In this document: in pieces, positions 8,181-17,051 of the stretch | Position numbering within the stretch: the stretch's first letter is position 1 | Layout of the letters: every line of letters begins with the position of its first letter | NCBI RefSeq assembly: GCF_000807775.2 | Contig: NZ_CP047385.1 | Span: 744,001-808,000 of the forward strand | DNA length: 64,000 bases | Source of the DNA: Pandoraea fibrosis | GTDB lineage: Bacteria; Pseudomonadota; Gammaproteobacteria; Burkholderiales; Burkholderiaceae | Direction: 5' to 3' | Notes under the pieces: model-generated | Seen by the model: the letters and a program-made list of their open reading frames with translations, nothing else | Told to the model about the DNA's origin: nothing | Databases searched by the model: none | Program-made: the position numbers and the translations under genes

Positions 8181-8900
8181 TCAGAACTTCACCCCCACAC
8201 CGACGCCGACGATGAGCGGATCGATGTGCAGCGTGCCAAGATCGGTGCCGGCGAGTGACGTATCCGTCTTCATCCAGATCTTCTTGATGTCGATGTTGAA
8301 GAACATTGTCTTCGTCATCTGAATGTCCACGCCGGCCTGCAATGCCGGGCCGACGCTGTGGTTCTTGATCGAGATCGGCGTGCCGCCTGCATTCAGATTG
8401 CTGTTCCAGAAGCGCGTGTAGTTGATACCCGCGCCCACGTAAGGACGGACCTTGCCGGCGTGGTTGAAGTGGTATTGCAGCAGCAGCGTTGGCGGCAGCA
8501 CGTTCACACCGCCCAGATGGCCGAGGTTCGACGTGAGTTGATGACGCGACATGCCGAGAATGAGCTCGACGCCGACGTTATCGAGAATCATGTACGTGAA
8601 GTCGAGCTCCGGCACGATCGCGTTGTTCACGCTCACGCCCAGCGTCGGCAGCACGCTGCCGCTCGCATGCGAGTCCGGCAGAATGCCGATAGCGCGCACG
8701 CGCGCGAGAATGTCGCCGGCATAGATGCCTTGCGAGCTGTCCTTGATGAAGCCGAAGGTCTTCTCCGACGACGGCGCCGCATTGTCTGCGGCGCTTGATT
8801 GAGCTTGCGGGTTGGCTTGTGCCGAGGCGGATGCGCTGAAGAAGGCGGCACCCGTAACGAGTGCGGCTGCGATGGCCGCAGCGCCGAGGGAGTGCTTCAT
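8181..8900 (-). CDS. OmpW family outer-membrane protein
   Basis: This 239-residue protein starts at the ATG at 8900, after which a classical signal peptide runs to about SASAQA. Further upstream codons lack hydrophobic signal features. OmpW hallmarks are visible: RVRAIGILPD early in the mature protein, VELILGMSRHQLTSNLG, LPPTLLLQYHF, KVRPYVGAGINYTRFW and a C-terminal GVGVGVKF ending in Phe for barrel assembly. OmpW forms an eight-stranded barrel with a hydrophobic channel and is associated with uptake of small hydrophobic molecules and stress adaptation. It is monocistronic, with its own terminator at 8132-8168. Confidence 0.93.
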   Translation of the reverse strand: MKHSLGAAAIAAALVTGAAFFSASASAQANPQAQSSAADNAAPSSEKTFGFIKDSSQGIYAGDILARVRAIGILPDSHASGSVLPTLGVSVNNAIVPELDFTYMILDNVGVELILGMSRHQLTSNLGHLGGVNVLPPTLLLQYHFNHAGKVRPYVGAGINYTRFWNSNLNAGGTPISIKNHSVGPALQAGVDIQMTKTMFFNIDIKKIWMKTDTSLAGTDLGTLHIDPLIVGVGVGVKF

Positions 8901-9194
8901 GATGATTTCCAAAGTCGTGAGTGAGCACGGCCGATGGTAGAAGCAGGTGCCCGCGGCGAACTTGATGCGCGTCAAGCGCGGGAAAACGCGAGCGTGCCAT
9001 GCGACAAACTGCCGCGCTTTGGACGGCGATTCACACACGCCCTCCGGAGGAAGTGCACCGCATCATGCGCACGCCCATCGGCTTCGTGTGGTGCAGGCTC
9101 AAGCCGGACTCGCCGGCGCCGATCGTGCCTTGAGCTTGCCTGATGCGCCTGCCGGTTTTGGTAGGATGCGGACTTTGCCACGCTTTCCCCCATC

Positions 9195-11756
9195 GTGAAG
9201 CGCCAGATTTCGTCGCTGTTGCATGCCGCCGCTCAAGCCGGCCGTCATGGTCTCCGCCTTCTGCAACCCTTGCAGCCGTATGCGGCTCGCGTTGGGTATC
9301 ACCTGCGCCATCCCACACGCCGCGGCATACTTATCGCCATTGCGGCCGTGCCATGCCTGCTCGTCGCCTACACGCTGATCCTGATTCCGTTCACGCCGGG
9401 CATTCGCGACATCCGGCGGGCCAAGGTCGATCAGCCGGCGCAGATATTGTCGGCAGACGGCAAGCTGCTCGCCGAGTTCCGGCCGTCAAACCGCGAATGG
9501 GTAGCGCTCAAGGACGTGTCGCCGAACGTCGTCAAGGCACTGGTCGCCACGGAAGACCATCGTTTCTACGAGCACCACGGCATTGACCTGAAGCGCACCG
9601 CATCGGCGGCGCTGCACACGTTCTCCGGCGACCGGCAGGGCGGGTCGACCCTCACGCAGCAACTCGCGCGCAATCTGTATCCCGACGCCATCGGGCGTGC
9701 GCCTACGCTTACGCGCAAGCTCAAGGAAGCGATCACCGCACTCAAGATCGAAGCGCTGTACACGAAGCCCGAGATTCTCGAGACCTATCTGAATACGGTG
9801 CCGTTCCTGTACAACGCGTATGGCATCGAGATGGCGGCGCGCACATATTTCGACAAGTCTGCCGATCAGCTCGACGTGGTCGAGGCCGCCACGCTCGTCG
9901 GCATGCTCAAGGGCAACAGTTATTACAACCCGGTGATCAATCCTGAGCGCGCCTTGCAGCGTCGTAATACCGTGCTCGCGCAAATGGTCAAGTTCGGGGA
10001 TCTCGACGCCTCGAAGCTCGCCGCGTTGCAAAAGCGCCCGCTGCGCATCAATTTCGAGCGCCAGACCGAAGCGCCGGGGCCGGCCCCGCATTTCGCGCAA
10101 CAGTTGCGCAAGTGGTTGATCGGCTGGGCCGATCGCAACGACTACAACATCTATTCCGATGGCCTCGTGGTGCACACCACCATCGACTCGCGGTTGCAGA
10201 CGATGGCGACGCAGGCGCTGACGCGTCAGGCCAATCAGTTGCAAGGCATTGCCGATGCGAACTGGTCGGCCCGCGGCGGCTGGCGCGACAGCACGGCGTT
10301 GGTGCAGTCGTTCGTGCGCGAGTCGGCGGAGTATCGCAATGCGGTGGCTGGGGGCGAAGCCCCCGAGGCGGCGATGAAGCGTCTGCTGGCGGACAAGGCT
10401 TTCATGCAAAACCTGCGCACGACGAAGACCCGCGTGCAGGCCGGTTTCCTCGCTGTCGATCCGCGCACCGGGGAGATTCGCGCATGGGTTGGCAGTCGCG
10501 ACTTCACGATCGATCCGTTCGATCACGTGCAGCAGGCGCGCCGTCAGCCGGGCTCGACCTTCAAGCCGTTCGTCTATGGCGCGGCTTTCGTCAAGGGCCG
10601 AACACCGGACGATACGATCGTCGATCAGGTGGTCGAGATTCCGCTGCCGGGCGGCGAGATCTGGCGGCCGAGCGACGACAGCGCGCCGACCAACAAACCC
10701 ATGACATTGCGCGACGCACTGGCGCAGTCGCGTAACACCGTCACGGCGCAACTGATGCAGGACGTCGGGCCGTCGCGCGTGGCCGGGCTGGCGCGGGCGA
10801 TGGGGGTGCGCGAGAGCAAGCTCGATCCGGTGCCGTCGCTCGCGCTGGGCACGAGCCCGGTTTCCCTCAAGGAAATGGTGGCGGCCTACGGCACTATCGC
10901 CGACGGTGGTGAGTATCGCGAGCCGACGATGGTCACCGAGATTACGAACGGCGAGGGCGATGTGCTCGCGACCTTCTCGCCGGCACGTCCGGAACGGGCG
11001 CTGTCCGTGAACGACGACTACACGTTGCTCGACACCATGCGCGGCGTCATCAATCGCGGCACGGGCAATGCGATCCGCACGCGCTTCGGCATTCGCGCGG
11101 ACGTCGCTGGCAAGACGGGCACGACGCAGGACAACGCAGACGGATGGTTCATCCTCATGCAACCGCAGTTGGTCGCAGGCGCGTGGGTCGGTTTCAACGA
11201 CAGCCGCATTACGCTGCGCAGCGATTATTGGGGGCAGGGCGCGCACAGCGCGTTGCCGATCGTCGGCGATGTTGTCTCGCGGGCGTTGCGCGCGCGAGTG
11301 ATCGACGCGAACGCGAAGTTCGAAGCACCGGATAACCATCACTGGTACAGCGACTGGTGGACGCGTGCCTCGGACTGGGTGACGGGCCTCTTCGCGAAAA
11401 AGCCGGAACCGCAAGCCAGGCCGAAGGTGCCAGCGAAACGACCGGCAGCGCCGGCGCCTGCACCGGCGGTCCCGACCCCCGAGGCGGCGAGCGACGGTGG
11501 CCCGTTGCCCGTGCCGGTTGCCTCGGCCGTGCTCGCCCAGCCCGAGTACGCATTGCCCGCGAGCGCCCCGCATGGCAACACGATTCCGGGGGTGCCGGGC
11601 GAGTGGAACGGGCCGGGCGGCGCGTCGCCGAATGGTGGATCGTCGCCATCCTCGACAGGGAGCGGCGCGCCGTCTGCGCTACCCGTGACGCCTGCCTCGC
11701 CATCCCCGGCGACGGCCAGTCCGCCTACCCCCGCTACCCCCGCCCCCGCGCAGTGA
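9195..11756 (+). CDS. Class A penicillin-binding protein (bifunctional transglycosylase/transpeptidase)
   Basis: This 853-residue peptidoglycan synthase starts at a GTG at 9195. The ribosome site is weak, so the start is moderately certain. One membrane span lies around residues 48-66. The GT51 domain follows, with catalytic Glu in ATEDHRFYEHHGID (about residue 120) and GGSTLTQQLARNL. The transpeptidase domain has SxxK in PGSTFKPF (Ser about 454), SRNT (about 512) and KTGTT (about 640). The last 130 residues are an Ala/Pro-rich tail of low complexity. It polymerises glycan strands and crosslinks stem peptides at the inner membrane. It resembles PBP1A-type enzymes without an obvious OB-fold insert. 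Confidence 0.92.
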   Translation: MKRQISSLLHAAAQAGRHGLRLLQPLQPYAARVGYHLRHPTRRGILIAIAAVPCLLVAYTLILIPFTPGIRDIRRAKVDQPAQILSADGKLLAEFRPSNREWVALKDVSPNVVKALVATEDHRFYEHHGIDLKRTASAALHTFSGDRQGGSTLTQQLARNLYPDAIGRAPTLTRKLKEAITALKIEALYTKPEILETYLNTVPFLYNAYGIEMAARTYFDKSADQLDVVEAATLVGMLKGNSYYNPVINPERALQRRNTVLAQMVKFGDLDASKLAALQKRPLRINFERQTEAPGPAPHFAQQLRKWLIGWADRNDYNIYSDGLVVHTTIDSRLQTMATQALTRQANQLQGIADANWSARGGWRDSTALVQSFVRESAEYRNAVAGGEAPEAAMKRLLADKAFMQNLRTTKTRVQAGFLAVDPRTGEIRAWVGSRDFTIDPFDHVQQARRQPGSTFKPFVYGAAFVKGRTPDDTIVDQVVEIPLPGGEIWRPSDDSAPTNKPMTLRDALAQSRNTVTAQLMQDVGPSRVAGLARAMGVRESKLDPVPSLALGTSPVSLKEMVAAYGTIADGGEYREPTMVTEITNGEGDVLATFSPARPERALSVNDDYTLLDTMRGVINRGTGNAIRTRFGIRADVAGKTGTTQDNADGWFILMQPQLVAGAWVGFNDSRITLRSDYWGQGAHSALPIVGDVVSRALRARVIDANAKFEAPDNHHWYSDWWTRASDWVTGLFAKKPEPQARPKVPAKRPAAPAPAPAVPTPEAASDGGPLPVPVASAVLAQPEYALPASAPHGNTIPGVPGEWNGPGGASPNGGSSPSSTGSGAPSALPVTPASPSPATASPPTPATPAPAQ

Positions 11757-11769
11757 CCGGCGGCGCTCG

Positions 11770-11788
11770 GGCAGGCATGCTGCCTGCC
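11770..11788 (+). terminator. Hairpin after the penicillin-binding protein gene
   Basis: A perfect 8-bp stem (11770-11777 with 11781-11788) with a three-base TGC loop sits 14 bases after the stop codon. It lacks a directly adjacent T-run. It may be a weak terminator or an mRNA 3' stabiliser. Confidence 0.35.
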
Positions 11789-11842
11789 GTGCGCCGGGCG
11801 GATTTTCCATAACAGTTATGCCGCATTCTCATGACTGGCCGG

Positions 11843-11886
11843 CCACCGCCTGCGCTATATTCTCGTGGATATAGCGCAGGCGGTGG
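11843..11886. promoter_or_regulatory. 44-bp perfect palindrome upstream of LysR gene
   Basis: Two perfect 18-base arms (11843-11860 and 11869-11886) are separated by the 8 bases TCTCGTGG. The palindrome ends 16 bases before the GGGGAGGA ribosome site of the LysR gene at 11919. As DNA it is far longer than a usual LysR T-N11-A box. As RNA it would form a very stable hairpin in the 5' leader. No T-run follows, so termination is less likely than operator or translation control. Confidence 0.75.
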
Positions 11887-11918
11887 CGTCTGCCGCGACA
11901 CCGGGGAGGACGCGGGCC

Positions 11919-12830
11919 ATGTTCATTCGGCAGTTGAGTTATCTCGTGGCGCTTTCGCAGGCACAGCACTTCCGCCGTGCGGCGGAGCTTTGCAACGTGT
12001 CGCAGCCCACGCTGTCCGGCGCGATCCGCAGTATCGAGGAGGAGTTCGGCTTGCCGATCGTGCGGCGCGGTCGCCGTTTCGAAGGCTTTACGCCGGAAGG
12101 CGAGCGCGTGCTTGCGTGGGCGCGTCAGGTCCTCGCCGATTGCGAGGGCTTGCGGCAGGAGGCGAGTGCCAGCCGTCGTGCAGTCACCGGATGCCTGCGC
12201 ATCGGCGCGATACCTACGGCGCTGCCGCTCGTGCCGCTGCTCACCGATGCTTGCCTGCGCGACTTCCCCGGCATGCGCCACGAGGTCTACACGCTTTCCG
12301 CGACGCAGGCGCTGCGACAGCTCTCGGAACTCGATCTGGATGTGGGGTTGAGCTATCTCGACGATCCGCGTCTGCGCGAATTCGAAACCATCCCCTTGTT
12401 TCGCGAACGTTACGTGCTGATCGCACGCGACGAGTCCGCGCTGGCGGGGCGTACCTCGTTATCGTGGCACGAGGCGGCGAAACTGCCGCTATGTCTGCTG
12501 ACCGGCAATATGCAGTGCCGTCAGGGGATCGACGCCGCGATGGCGCGGGCGGGCACCTCTGCGTCGCCAAGAGTGGAGACCGATTCGCTCATGGCGCTGT
12601 ATGCGCATGTGCGATGCGCCAACCTTTTCAGCATCGTGCCGCACAGCGTGCTGTGTCTCGCTGAAATGCGTGACGAGTTGCACGCCGTGCCGTTACAGCC
12701 CGCACTACATCGCGAGATCGGACTGATTCTGCGTGAGCGGCAGCCGCGTGCGCCGTTGCTCGAGGCGGCGGTTGCCTCGTTCCGTTCGGTCGATTTGCAA
12801 ACACGGCTGGACGCGTTGTTACCGGCATAA
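11919..12830 (+). CDS. LysR-family transcriptional regulator
   Basis: This 303-residue protein starts at the ATG at 11919 directly after GGGGAGGA (11903-11910). An upstream in-frame ATG inside the palindrome would add 18 residues unlike the family. The N-terminal winged helix is standard: LSYLVALSQAQHFRRAAE, VSQPTLSGAIRSIEEEFGLPIV. The C-terminal half is a type 2 periplasmic-binding fold for an inducer. It most resembles CynR/OxyR-like group members starting MFIRQLSYL. No divergent target gene is adjacent because the penicillin-binding protein points the same way. It may regulate the downstream GNAT, methyltransferase and formate dehydrogenase genes, but that is only positional. Confidence 0.9.
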   Translation: MFIRQLSYLVALSQAQHFRRAAELCNVSQPTLSGAIRSIEEEFGLPIVRRGRRFEGFTPEGERVLAWARQVLADCEGLRQEASASRRAVTGCLRIGAIPTALPLVPLLTDACLRDFPGMRHEVYTLSATQALRQLSELDLDVGLSYLDDPRLREFETIPLFRERYVLIARDESALAGRTSLSWHEAAKLPLCLLTGNMQCRQGIDAAMARAGTSASPRVETDSLMALYAHVRCANLFSIVPHSVLCLAEMRDELHAVPLQPALHREIGLILRERQPRAPLLEAAVASFRSVDLQTRLDALLPA

Positions 12831-12882
12831 GCACGTCGCACAGACCGTGCGTAGCAGTATGCCGTGGCATACAATTTCGCGC

Positions 12883-13389
12883 ATGACGCTCCTCATTCGT
12901 AACGAAACGCCCGCCGACATCGACGCGATCGAAGCGTTGACCGCCGCTGCATTCCTCAACGCGCCGCACACCGCGCACACGGAACAGTTCATCGTGAATG
13001 CGCTGCGTCGCGCCGGTCAGTTGACGGTGTCGCTCGTGGCCGAGGACGAGCGCGTTGTCGTCGGGCATGTCGCGATCTCTCCCGTGACGATTTCCGACGG
13101 CAGTGCCGATTGGTACGGGCTGGGGCCCATTTCGGTGGCGCCGGATCGGCAGGGTGAGGGTATCGGCAGCCAACTGATGCGTGCCTCGCTCAATGCGCTG
13201 CAATGCCTGGGTGCCGCTGGCTGCGTCGTACTCGGCGAGCCGGCGTATTACGGACGTTTCGGCTTCGTGGCCGAGCCGACCGTCACGCTACCGGGCGTCC
13301 CCGCCGAGTACTTTCAGATCGTTCGGTTCGACGCGCCGATACCATCGGGCACCGTGGCTTATCACGATGCCTTTCAGGCGAGCGCCTGA
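12883..13389 (+). CDS. GNAT family N-acetyltransferase
   Basis: This 168-residue protein uses the ATG at 12883. An in-frame ATG eight codons earlier is possible, and neither has a strong ribosome site. The GNAT fold is clear: LIRNETPADIDAIEALT at the N-terminus, then the acetyl-CoA pyrophosphate loop in ISVAPDRQGEGIGSQLMRA, then GEPAYYGRFGF, which is typical of the YhbS-like subgroup. It transfers an acetyl group from acetyl-CoA to an unknown small amine or protein. It starts 52 bp after the LysR stop codon and runs in the same direction. Confidence 0.9.
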   Translation: MTLLIRNETPADIDAIEALTAAAFLNAPHTAHTEQFIVNALRRAGQLTVSLVAEDERVVVGHVAISPVTISDGSADWYGLGPISVAPDRQGEGIGSQLMRASLNALQCLGAAGCVVLGEPAYYGRFGFVAEPTVTLPGVPAEYFQIVRFDAPIPSGTVAYHDAFQASA

Positions 13390-13421
13390 CCTCACGAATC
13401 GGCATCGCTCGCATAAAGTGC

Positions 13422-13452
13422 TTGACCTGAAGTCGACTTGAGTTGGCAAACT
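13422..13452 (+). promoter_or_regulatory. MerR/SoxR-type promoter with 19-bp spacer
   Basis: A TTGACC -35 element at 13422-13427 and a weak CAAACT -10 at 13447-13452 are 19 bases apart, the stretched spacing typical of MerR-family control. The spacer contains CTGAAGTCGACTTGAG, a 16-base near-perfect palindrome resembling SoxR/MerR boxes. It lies 88 bp before the methyltransferase start. Confidence 0.5.
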
Positions 13453-13539
13453 TCCGGACATGCGCAACGCCGGGCGGATTGCGGGAGATCATGGGGATCG
13501 ACTGCGGTTCGTGCGGCGCGCACCTTTACGAGGTTTGCC

Positions 13540-14397
13540 ATGACTGCATCCGTCAATCAAGTTCAGGCCGAATTATGGAACGGTGGCTCGGGGAGTGCCT
13601 GGGTCGACAACCGCGTCGCGCTCGATCAGATGTTCGTGCCGCTCGCACGATTCCTCATCGACCGCGCCCGCGACACGGCGCAGTGCGTGCCGTCGGGACG
13701 ATTGCTCGACGTCGGGTGCGGCACCGGTGGCGCGACGCTTGCGCTTTGCGCGGCGCTTGGCGATCGCTGGCAATTCACCGGCGCCGATATTTCCGCGCCG
13801 ATGATCGACGTTGCCCGTTCGCGCGCCGCGCATGCGCGCGCACCCGTCGAGTTCATCACCGCCGACGTGCAGACGCACGAATTCCCGTCCGCGCACTTCG
13901 ACCTCATCGTCTCGCGGCTCGGCGTGATGTTTTTCGACGACCCGGTCGCCGCATTCGCCAACCTGCGTGCATCGGCGCGACCCGGCGCCGCGTTGCATGC
14001 GCTTGCATGGCGCAGCCCCGCAGAGAATCCCTTCATGACGGTTGCCGAACGCACGGCGGGGCCGCTGTTCGCCAATCTGCCGCCACGTGTGCCGGGCGCG
14101 CCGGGCCAATTCGGGTTCGCGGATCGGGAGCATGTCGAGCGGATACTGATCGCAAGCGGTTGGACCGATGTCGCGCTCACGGCCGTGCATTTCGAATGCA
14201 CATTCGCGCAAGCCGACCTGCGTGAGTACGCGTCTCGTCTCGGGCCTGTCGGGCATGCGCTGGCCCGGCTGGCACCGCACGAACGGGCGGGCGTGATTGA
14301 CGCGCTCGTCGACGCCTACGCACCGTTCATCGAGAACGGCGTAGTTCGCTTTACCTCGGCGTGCTGGCACATTGCGGCCCGTGCGCCCGACATCTGA
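13540..14397 (+). CDS. Class I SAM-dependent methyltransferase
   Basis: This 285-residue cytosolic enzyme starts at the ATG at 13540 with an ACGAGG site upstream. The methyltransferase core is clear: motif I LLDVGCGTGGATLALC, an acidic post-motif region ADISAPMIDVAR, then ITADVQTHEFPSAHFD and LIVSRLGVMFFDDPVAAF. It resembles UbiE/SmtA-like small-molecule methyltransferases that start AELWNGGSGSAWV. The substrate is unknown. It follows the GNAT gene by 150 bp, and that gap carries a MerR-type promoter, suggesting separate stress- or metal-responsive expression. It precedes the formate dehydrogenase gene by 160 bp. Confidence 0.9.
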   Translation: MTASVNQVQAELWNGGSGSAWVDNRVALDQMFVPLARFLIDRARDTAQCVPSGRLLDVGCGTGGATLALCAALGDRWQFTGADISAPMIDVARSRAAHARAPVEFITADVQTHEFPSAHFDLIVSRLGVMFFDDPVAAFANLRASARPGAALHALAWRSPAENPFMTVAERTAGPLFANLPPRVPGAPGQFGFADREHVERILIASGWTDVALTAVHFECTFAQADLREYASRLGPVGHALARLAPHERAGVIDALVDAYAPFIENGVVRFTSACWHIAARAPDI

Positions 14398-14557
14398 GCC
14401 ATCTCGTTCCTTCTTGATAGGTCTCGCCGATCAACCGATCGGCCGGAACGATTTTCCAAGCATGTCTGCGGCACCGATCATTGGCCTCAATGCAGCGACG
14501 TCGTCAGGCGTCGCCATCGCAGACATCTTGTCGATCATCATTCAGGAGCGAGACATC

Positions 14558-15763
14558 ATGGCCAAGATTGTGTGTGTGCTGTACGACGACCCCGTCACCG
14601 GATACCCGAAGACCTACGCCCGCGACGATCTGCCGAAGATCGAATGCTATCCCGATGGCCAGACGCTGCCGACGCCGCGCGCCATCGACTTCCAGCCGGG
14701 CGCACTGCTCGGTAGCGTGTCGGGCGAACTGGGCCTGCGCAAGTATCTCGAATCGAACGGCCACCAACTGGTGGTGACGTCGAGCAAAGACGGCGATAAC
14801 AGTGTGCTCGACCGCGAACTGGCCGATGCCGAGATCGTAATCTCGCAACCGTTCTGGCCCGCTTACATGACGGCCGAGCGCATCAAGCGCGCGAAGCGAT
14901 TGAAGATGATCGTGACCGCTGGCATCGGCTCGGATCACACCGATCTGCAAGCCGCCATGGAACACGGCATCACGGTCGCGGAAGTCACGTACTGCAACAG
15001 CAACAGCGTGGCCGAACACGTGATGATGACGACGCTGGCGCTCGTGCGTAACTATCTGCCGTCGTATCACTGGGTGCTCAAGGGCGGTTGGAACATCGCC
15101 GATTGCGTGGAGCGTTCTTACGATCTGGAGGGCATGCACGTTGGTACGGTGGCGGCCGGACGGATTGGTTTGCGTGTGCTGCGCCTGATGAAGCCGTTCG
15201 GCACGCATCTGCACTATCTCGACCGTCATCGTCTGCCGGCGTCGGTGGAGAAGGAACTGAACCTTACGCACCACACGAGTCTGGAGAGTCTGGCGAAGGC
15301 TTGCGACGTGGTGACGCTGAACTGTCCGCTGCATCCGGAAACGGAGCACATGATCAACGCCGACAGTCTGAAGCACTTCAAGCGAGGCGCGTATCTGATC
15401 AACACGGCACGCGGCAAGCTGTGCGATCGCGATGCGGTGGCGGCCGCCCTCGAAAGCGGTCAACTCGCCGGCTACGGCGGCGATGTGTGGTTCCCGCAAC
15501 CGGCACCGGCCGACCATCCGTGGCGGAAGATGCCGCACCATGGCATGACGCCGCACATCTCCGGCACGAGCCTCTCGGCGCAGACGCGCTACGCCGCGGG
15601 TACGCGCGAAATCCTCGAGTGCTATTTCGAGAACCGTCCGATTCGCAACGAATACCTGATCGTGCAGGGCGGCAAGCTCGCCGGGGTGGGCGCACACTCA
15701 TACAGCGCCGGCAACGCCACTGGCGGTTCGGAAGAGGCGGCTCGCTTCAGGAAGTCGGCCTGA
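14558..15763 (+). CDS. fdh: NAD-dependent formate dehydrogenase
   Basis: This 401-residue D-2-hydroxyacid dehydrogenase family member closely matches the single-subunit formate dehydrogenases of Pseudomonas sp. 101 and methylotrophs from end to end, including the C-terminus (GAHSYSAGNATGGSEEAA). The reaction is formate + NAD+ to CO2 + NADH. Visible active-site elements are Asn in VTYCNSNSVAEH, Arg in NTARGKLCD, His in MTPHISGTS, and the NAD loop VAAGRIGLRVLR. The start ATG at 14558 follows CAGGAGCG; the upstream reading frame is not part of the family. It ends at a strong terminator. It is probably used to detoxify or gain energy from formate released in aromatic or C1 metabolism. Confidence 0.96.
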   Translation: MAKIVCVLYDDPVTGYPKTYARDDLPKIECYPDGQTLPTPRAIDFQPGALLGSVSGELGLRKYLESNGHQLVVTSSKDGDNSVLDRELADAEIVISQPFWPAYMTAERIKRAKRLKMIVTAGIGSDHTDLQAAMEHGITVAEVTYCNSNSVAEHVMMTTLALVRNYLPSYHWVLKGGWNIADCVERSYDLEGMHVGTVAAGRIGLRVLRLMKPFGTHLHYLDRHRLPASVEKELNLTHHTSLESLAKACDVVTLNCPLHPETEHMINADSLKHFKRGAYLINTARGKLCDRDAVAAALESGQLAGYGGDVWFPQPAPADHPWRKMPHHGMTPHISGTSLSAQTRYAAGTREILECYFENRPIRNEYLIVQGGKLAGVGAHSYSAGNATGGSEEAARFRKSA

Positions 15764-15869
15764 CGCCTGTGTCAGATCTGACGCTTCACTGTCGTATGGC
15801 AAGACCCGCCGGATCGTCGGTCCGACGTCTGGCGGGGCAGTACCTCCTCGTGCATCGTCGCGTTCTCAG

Positions 15870-15902
15870 GCCGGACCTCTCATCGAGGGTCCGGCTTTTT
15901 TT
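15870..15902 (+). terminator. Rho-independent terminator of the formate dehydrogenase gene
   Basis: The perfect 8-bp stem GCCGGACC/GGTCCGGC (15870-15877 with 15888-15895) is followed by seven T residues. It lies 107 bp after the fdh stop codon and just before the convergent glutathione transferase gene. Confidence 0.85.
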
Positions 15903-15916
15903 GCCGTCGTACAGGC

Positions 15917-16636
15917 TCAGGCCGGGCGCTTCGGAATCTCGAGACCGCGAACCACGGCGGGCCGTGCGACGAATGCCGCGAGCACGCGTTGCACGTTCTT
16001 GAATTGGGCAAAATTGACCAGATCACCTGCCTCGTAAAAGCCCACGAGGTTGCGAATCCACGGGAATGTGGCGATGTCGGCGATCGTGTAGTCGTCGCCC
16101 ATGATCCACTGGCGATCCGCCAGATGCTGATCTAGCACGGCGAGCAGGCGCTTCGATTCGGTCACGTAACGCTCGAGCGGACGCTTGTCTTCGTAGTCTT
16201 TGCCCGCGAATTTGTAGAAGAAGCCGAGCTGGCCGAACATGGGTCCCACGCCGCCCATCTGGAACATCACCCATTGCAGCGTCTCATAACGCGCCGCCGG
16301 ATCGGCAGGCAGCAGCTTGCCGGTCTTCTCGGCGAGATACCAGAGAATCGCGCCCGATTCGAACAGCGGCAGCGGCTTGCCGCCGGGGCCGTTCGGATCG
16401 AGGATGGCGGGAATCTTGTTGTTGGGGTTGAGCGAGAGAAACGCCGGCGAGAGCTGATCGTCGGTCTGGAAGCTCACCAGATGCACTTCGTATGGCAGCC
16501 CGATTTCCTCGAGCATGATCGATACCTTCACGCCGTTGGGCGTCGGCAGCGAATACAGTTGCAGGCGTTCCGGGTGTGCAGCAGGCCACTTACGCGTGAT
16601 CGGAAACTGGGACAAATCGACGGGCTGATCGGACAT
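15917..16636 (-). CDS. Glutathione S-transferase family protein (YfcG/YghU-like, nu class)
   Basis: This 239-residue protein starts at the ATG at 16636. The upstream open frame to 16795 has no family match. The thioredoxin-like N-terminal domain is recognisable by LQLYSLPTPNGVKVSIMLEE, NPNNKIPAILDPNG and the glutathione-binding FESGAILWYLAEK. The helical C-terminal domain includes DDYTIADIATFPWIRN. The TPNG motif places it with the Ure2p-like YfcG/YghU nu-class enzymes, which bind two glutathiones and reduce disulfides or organic peroxides. It is convergent with formate dehydrogenase and faces no obvious operon partner. Confidence 0.92.
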   Translation of the reverse strand: MSDQPVDLSQFPITRKWPAAHPERLQLYSLPTPNGVKVSIMLEEIGLPYEVHLVSFQTDDQLSPAFLSLNPNNKIPAILDPNGPGGKPLPLFESGAILWYLAEKTGKLLPADPAARYETLQWVMFQMGGVGPMFGQLGFFYKFAGKDYEDKRPLERYVTESKRLLAVLDQHLADRQWIMGDDYTIADIATFPWIRNLVGFYEAGDLVNFAQFKNVQRVLAAFVARPAVVRGLEIPKRPA

Positions 16637-17051
16637 GGGGATCGATGCATTCGTGATATGCGGCCAACGTGGCCGCGGGACAGCCAATATAACGCTAAGC
16701 GAGTCGATCTGCTGACGATCGCTGCATGGCCGTACCCAGCACGCAACCACGACGGGCAACGTGCCGTCCCTCATCGCCCGTGCGGTTCGTGACATCGGTG
16801 TGGCAGGAGGCGTGAATCCCGCTCACGAAATCGTCAAGAATTTTCACCTTGCGCGCTTGCTCATCGCCGCCTTAAATAGAAAACCTTCACGCCGGGTGTC
16901 TGGCACACCGACGCGTGAAGTCCTGTCACGATGGCCGGCAAATCCTGCCGCGCTGCCTTCTCTGTCGCGACGTGGCATCCCCCGCCCTCACCGGCGCCAC
17001 GTCCGGCACCCTCGTTGTCGTTCATATCGCGCATTGCGCAAGGATCGCACC
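16637..17051. other. 415-bp intergenic region between divergent genes, with a compound hairpin
   Basis: No protein gene is supported here. The notable element is a 36-base hairpin at 16885-16920: an outer 8-bp stem CTTCACGC/GCGTGAAG and an inner 5-bp stem GGTGT/ACACC. The region must carry the promoters of the glutathione transferase (minus) and the chloroperoxidase-like hydrolase (plus). I could not pick out confident -35/-10 pairs. Confidence 0.5.

Noticed and set aside
9486..11573. 695-codon open frame on the minus strand opposite the penicillin-binding protein
   Set aside because: It is rich in Arg, His and Ala, as expected of the complement of GC-rich coding DNA, has no family motifs, and the plus-strand gene has all its catalytic motifs.
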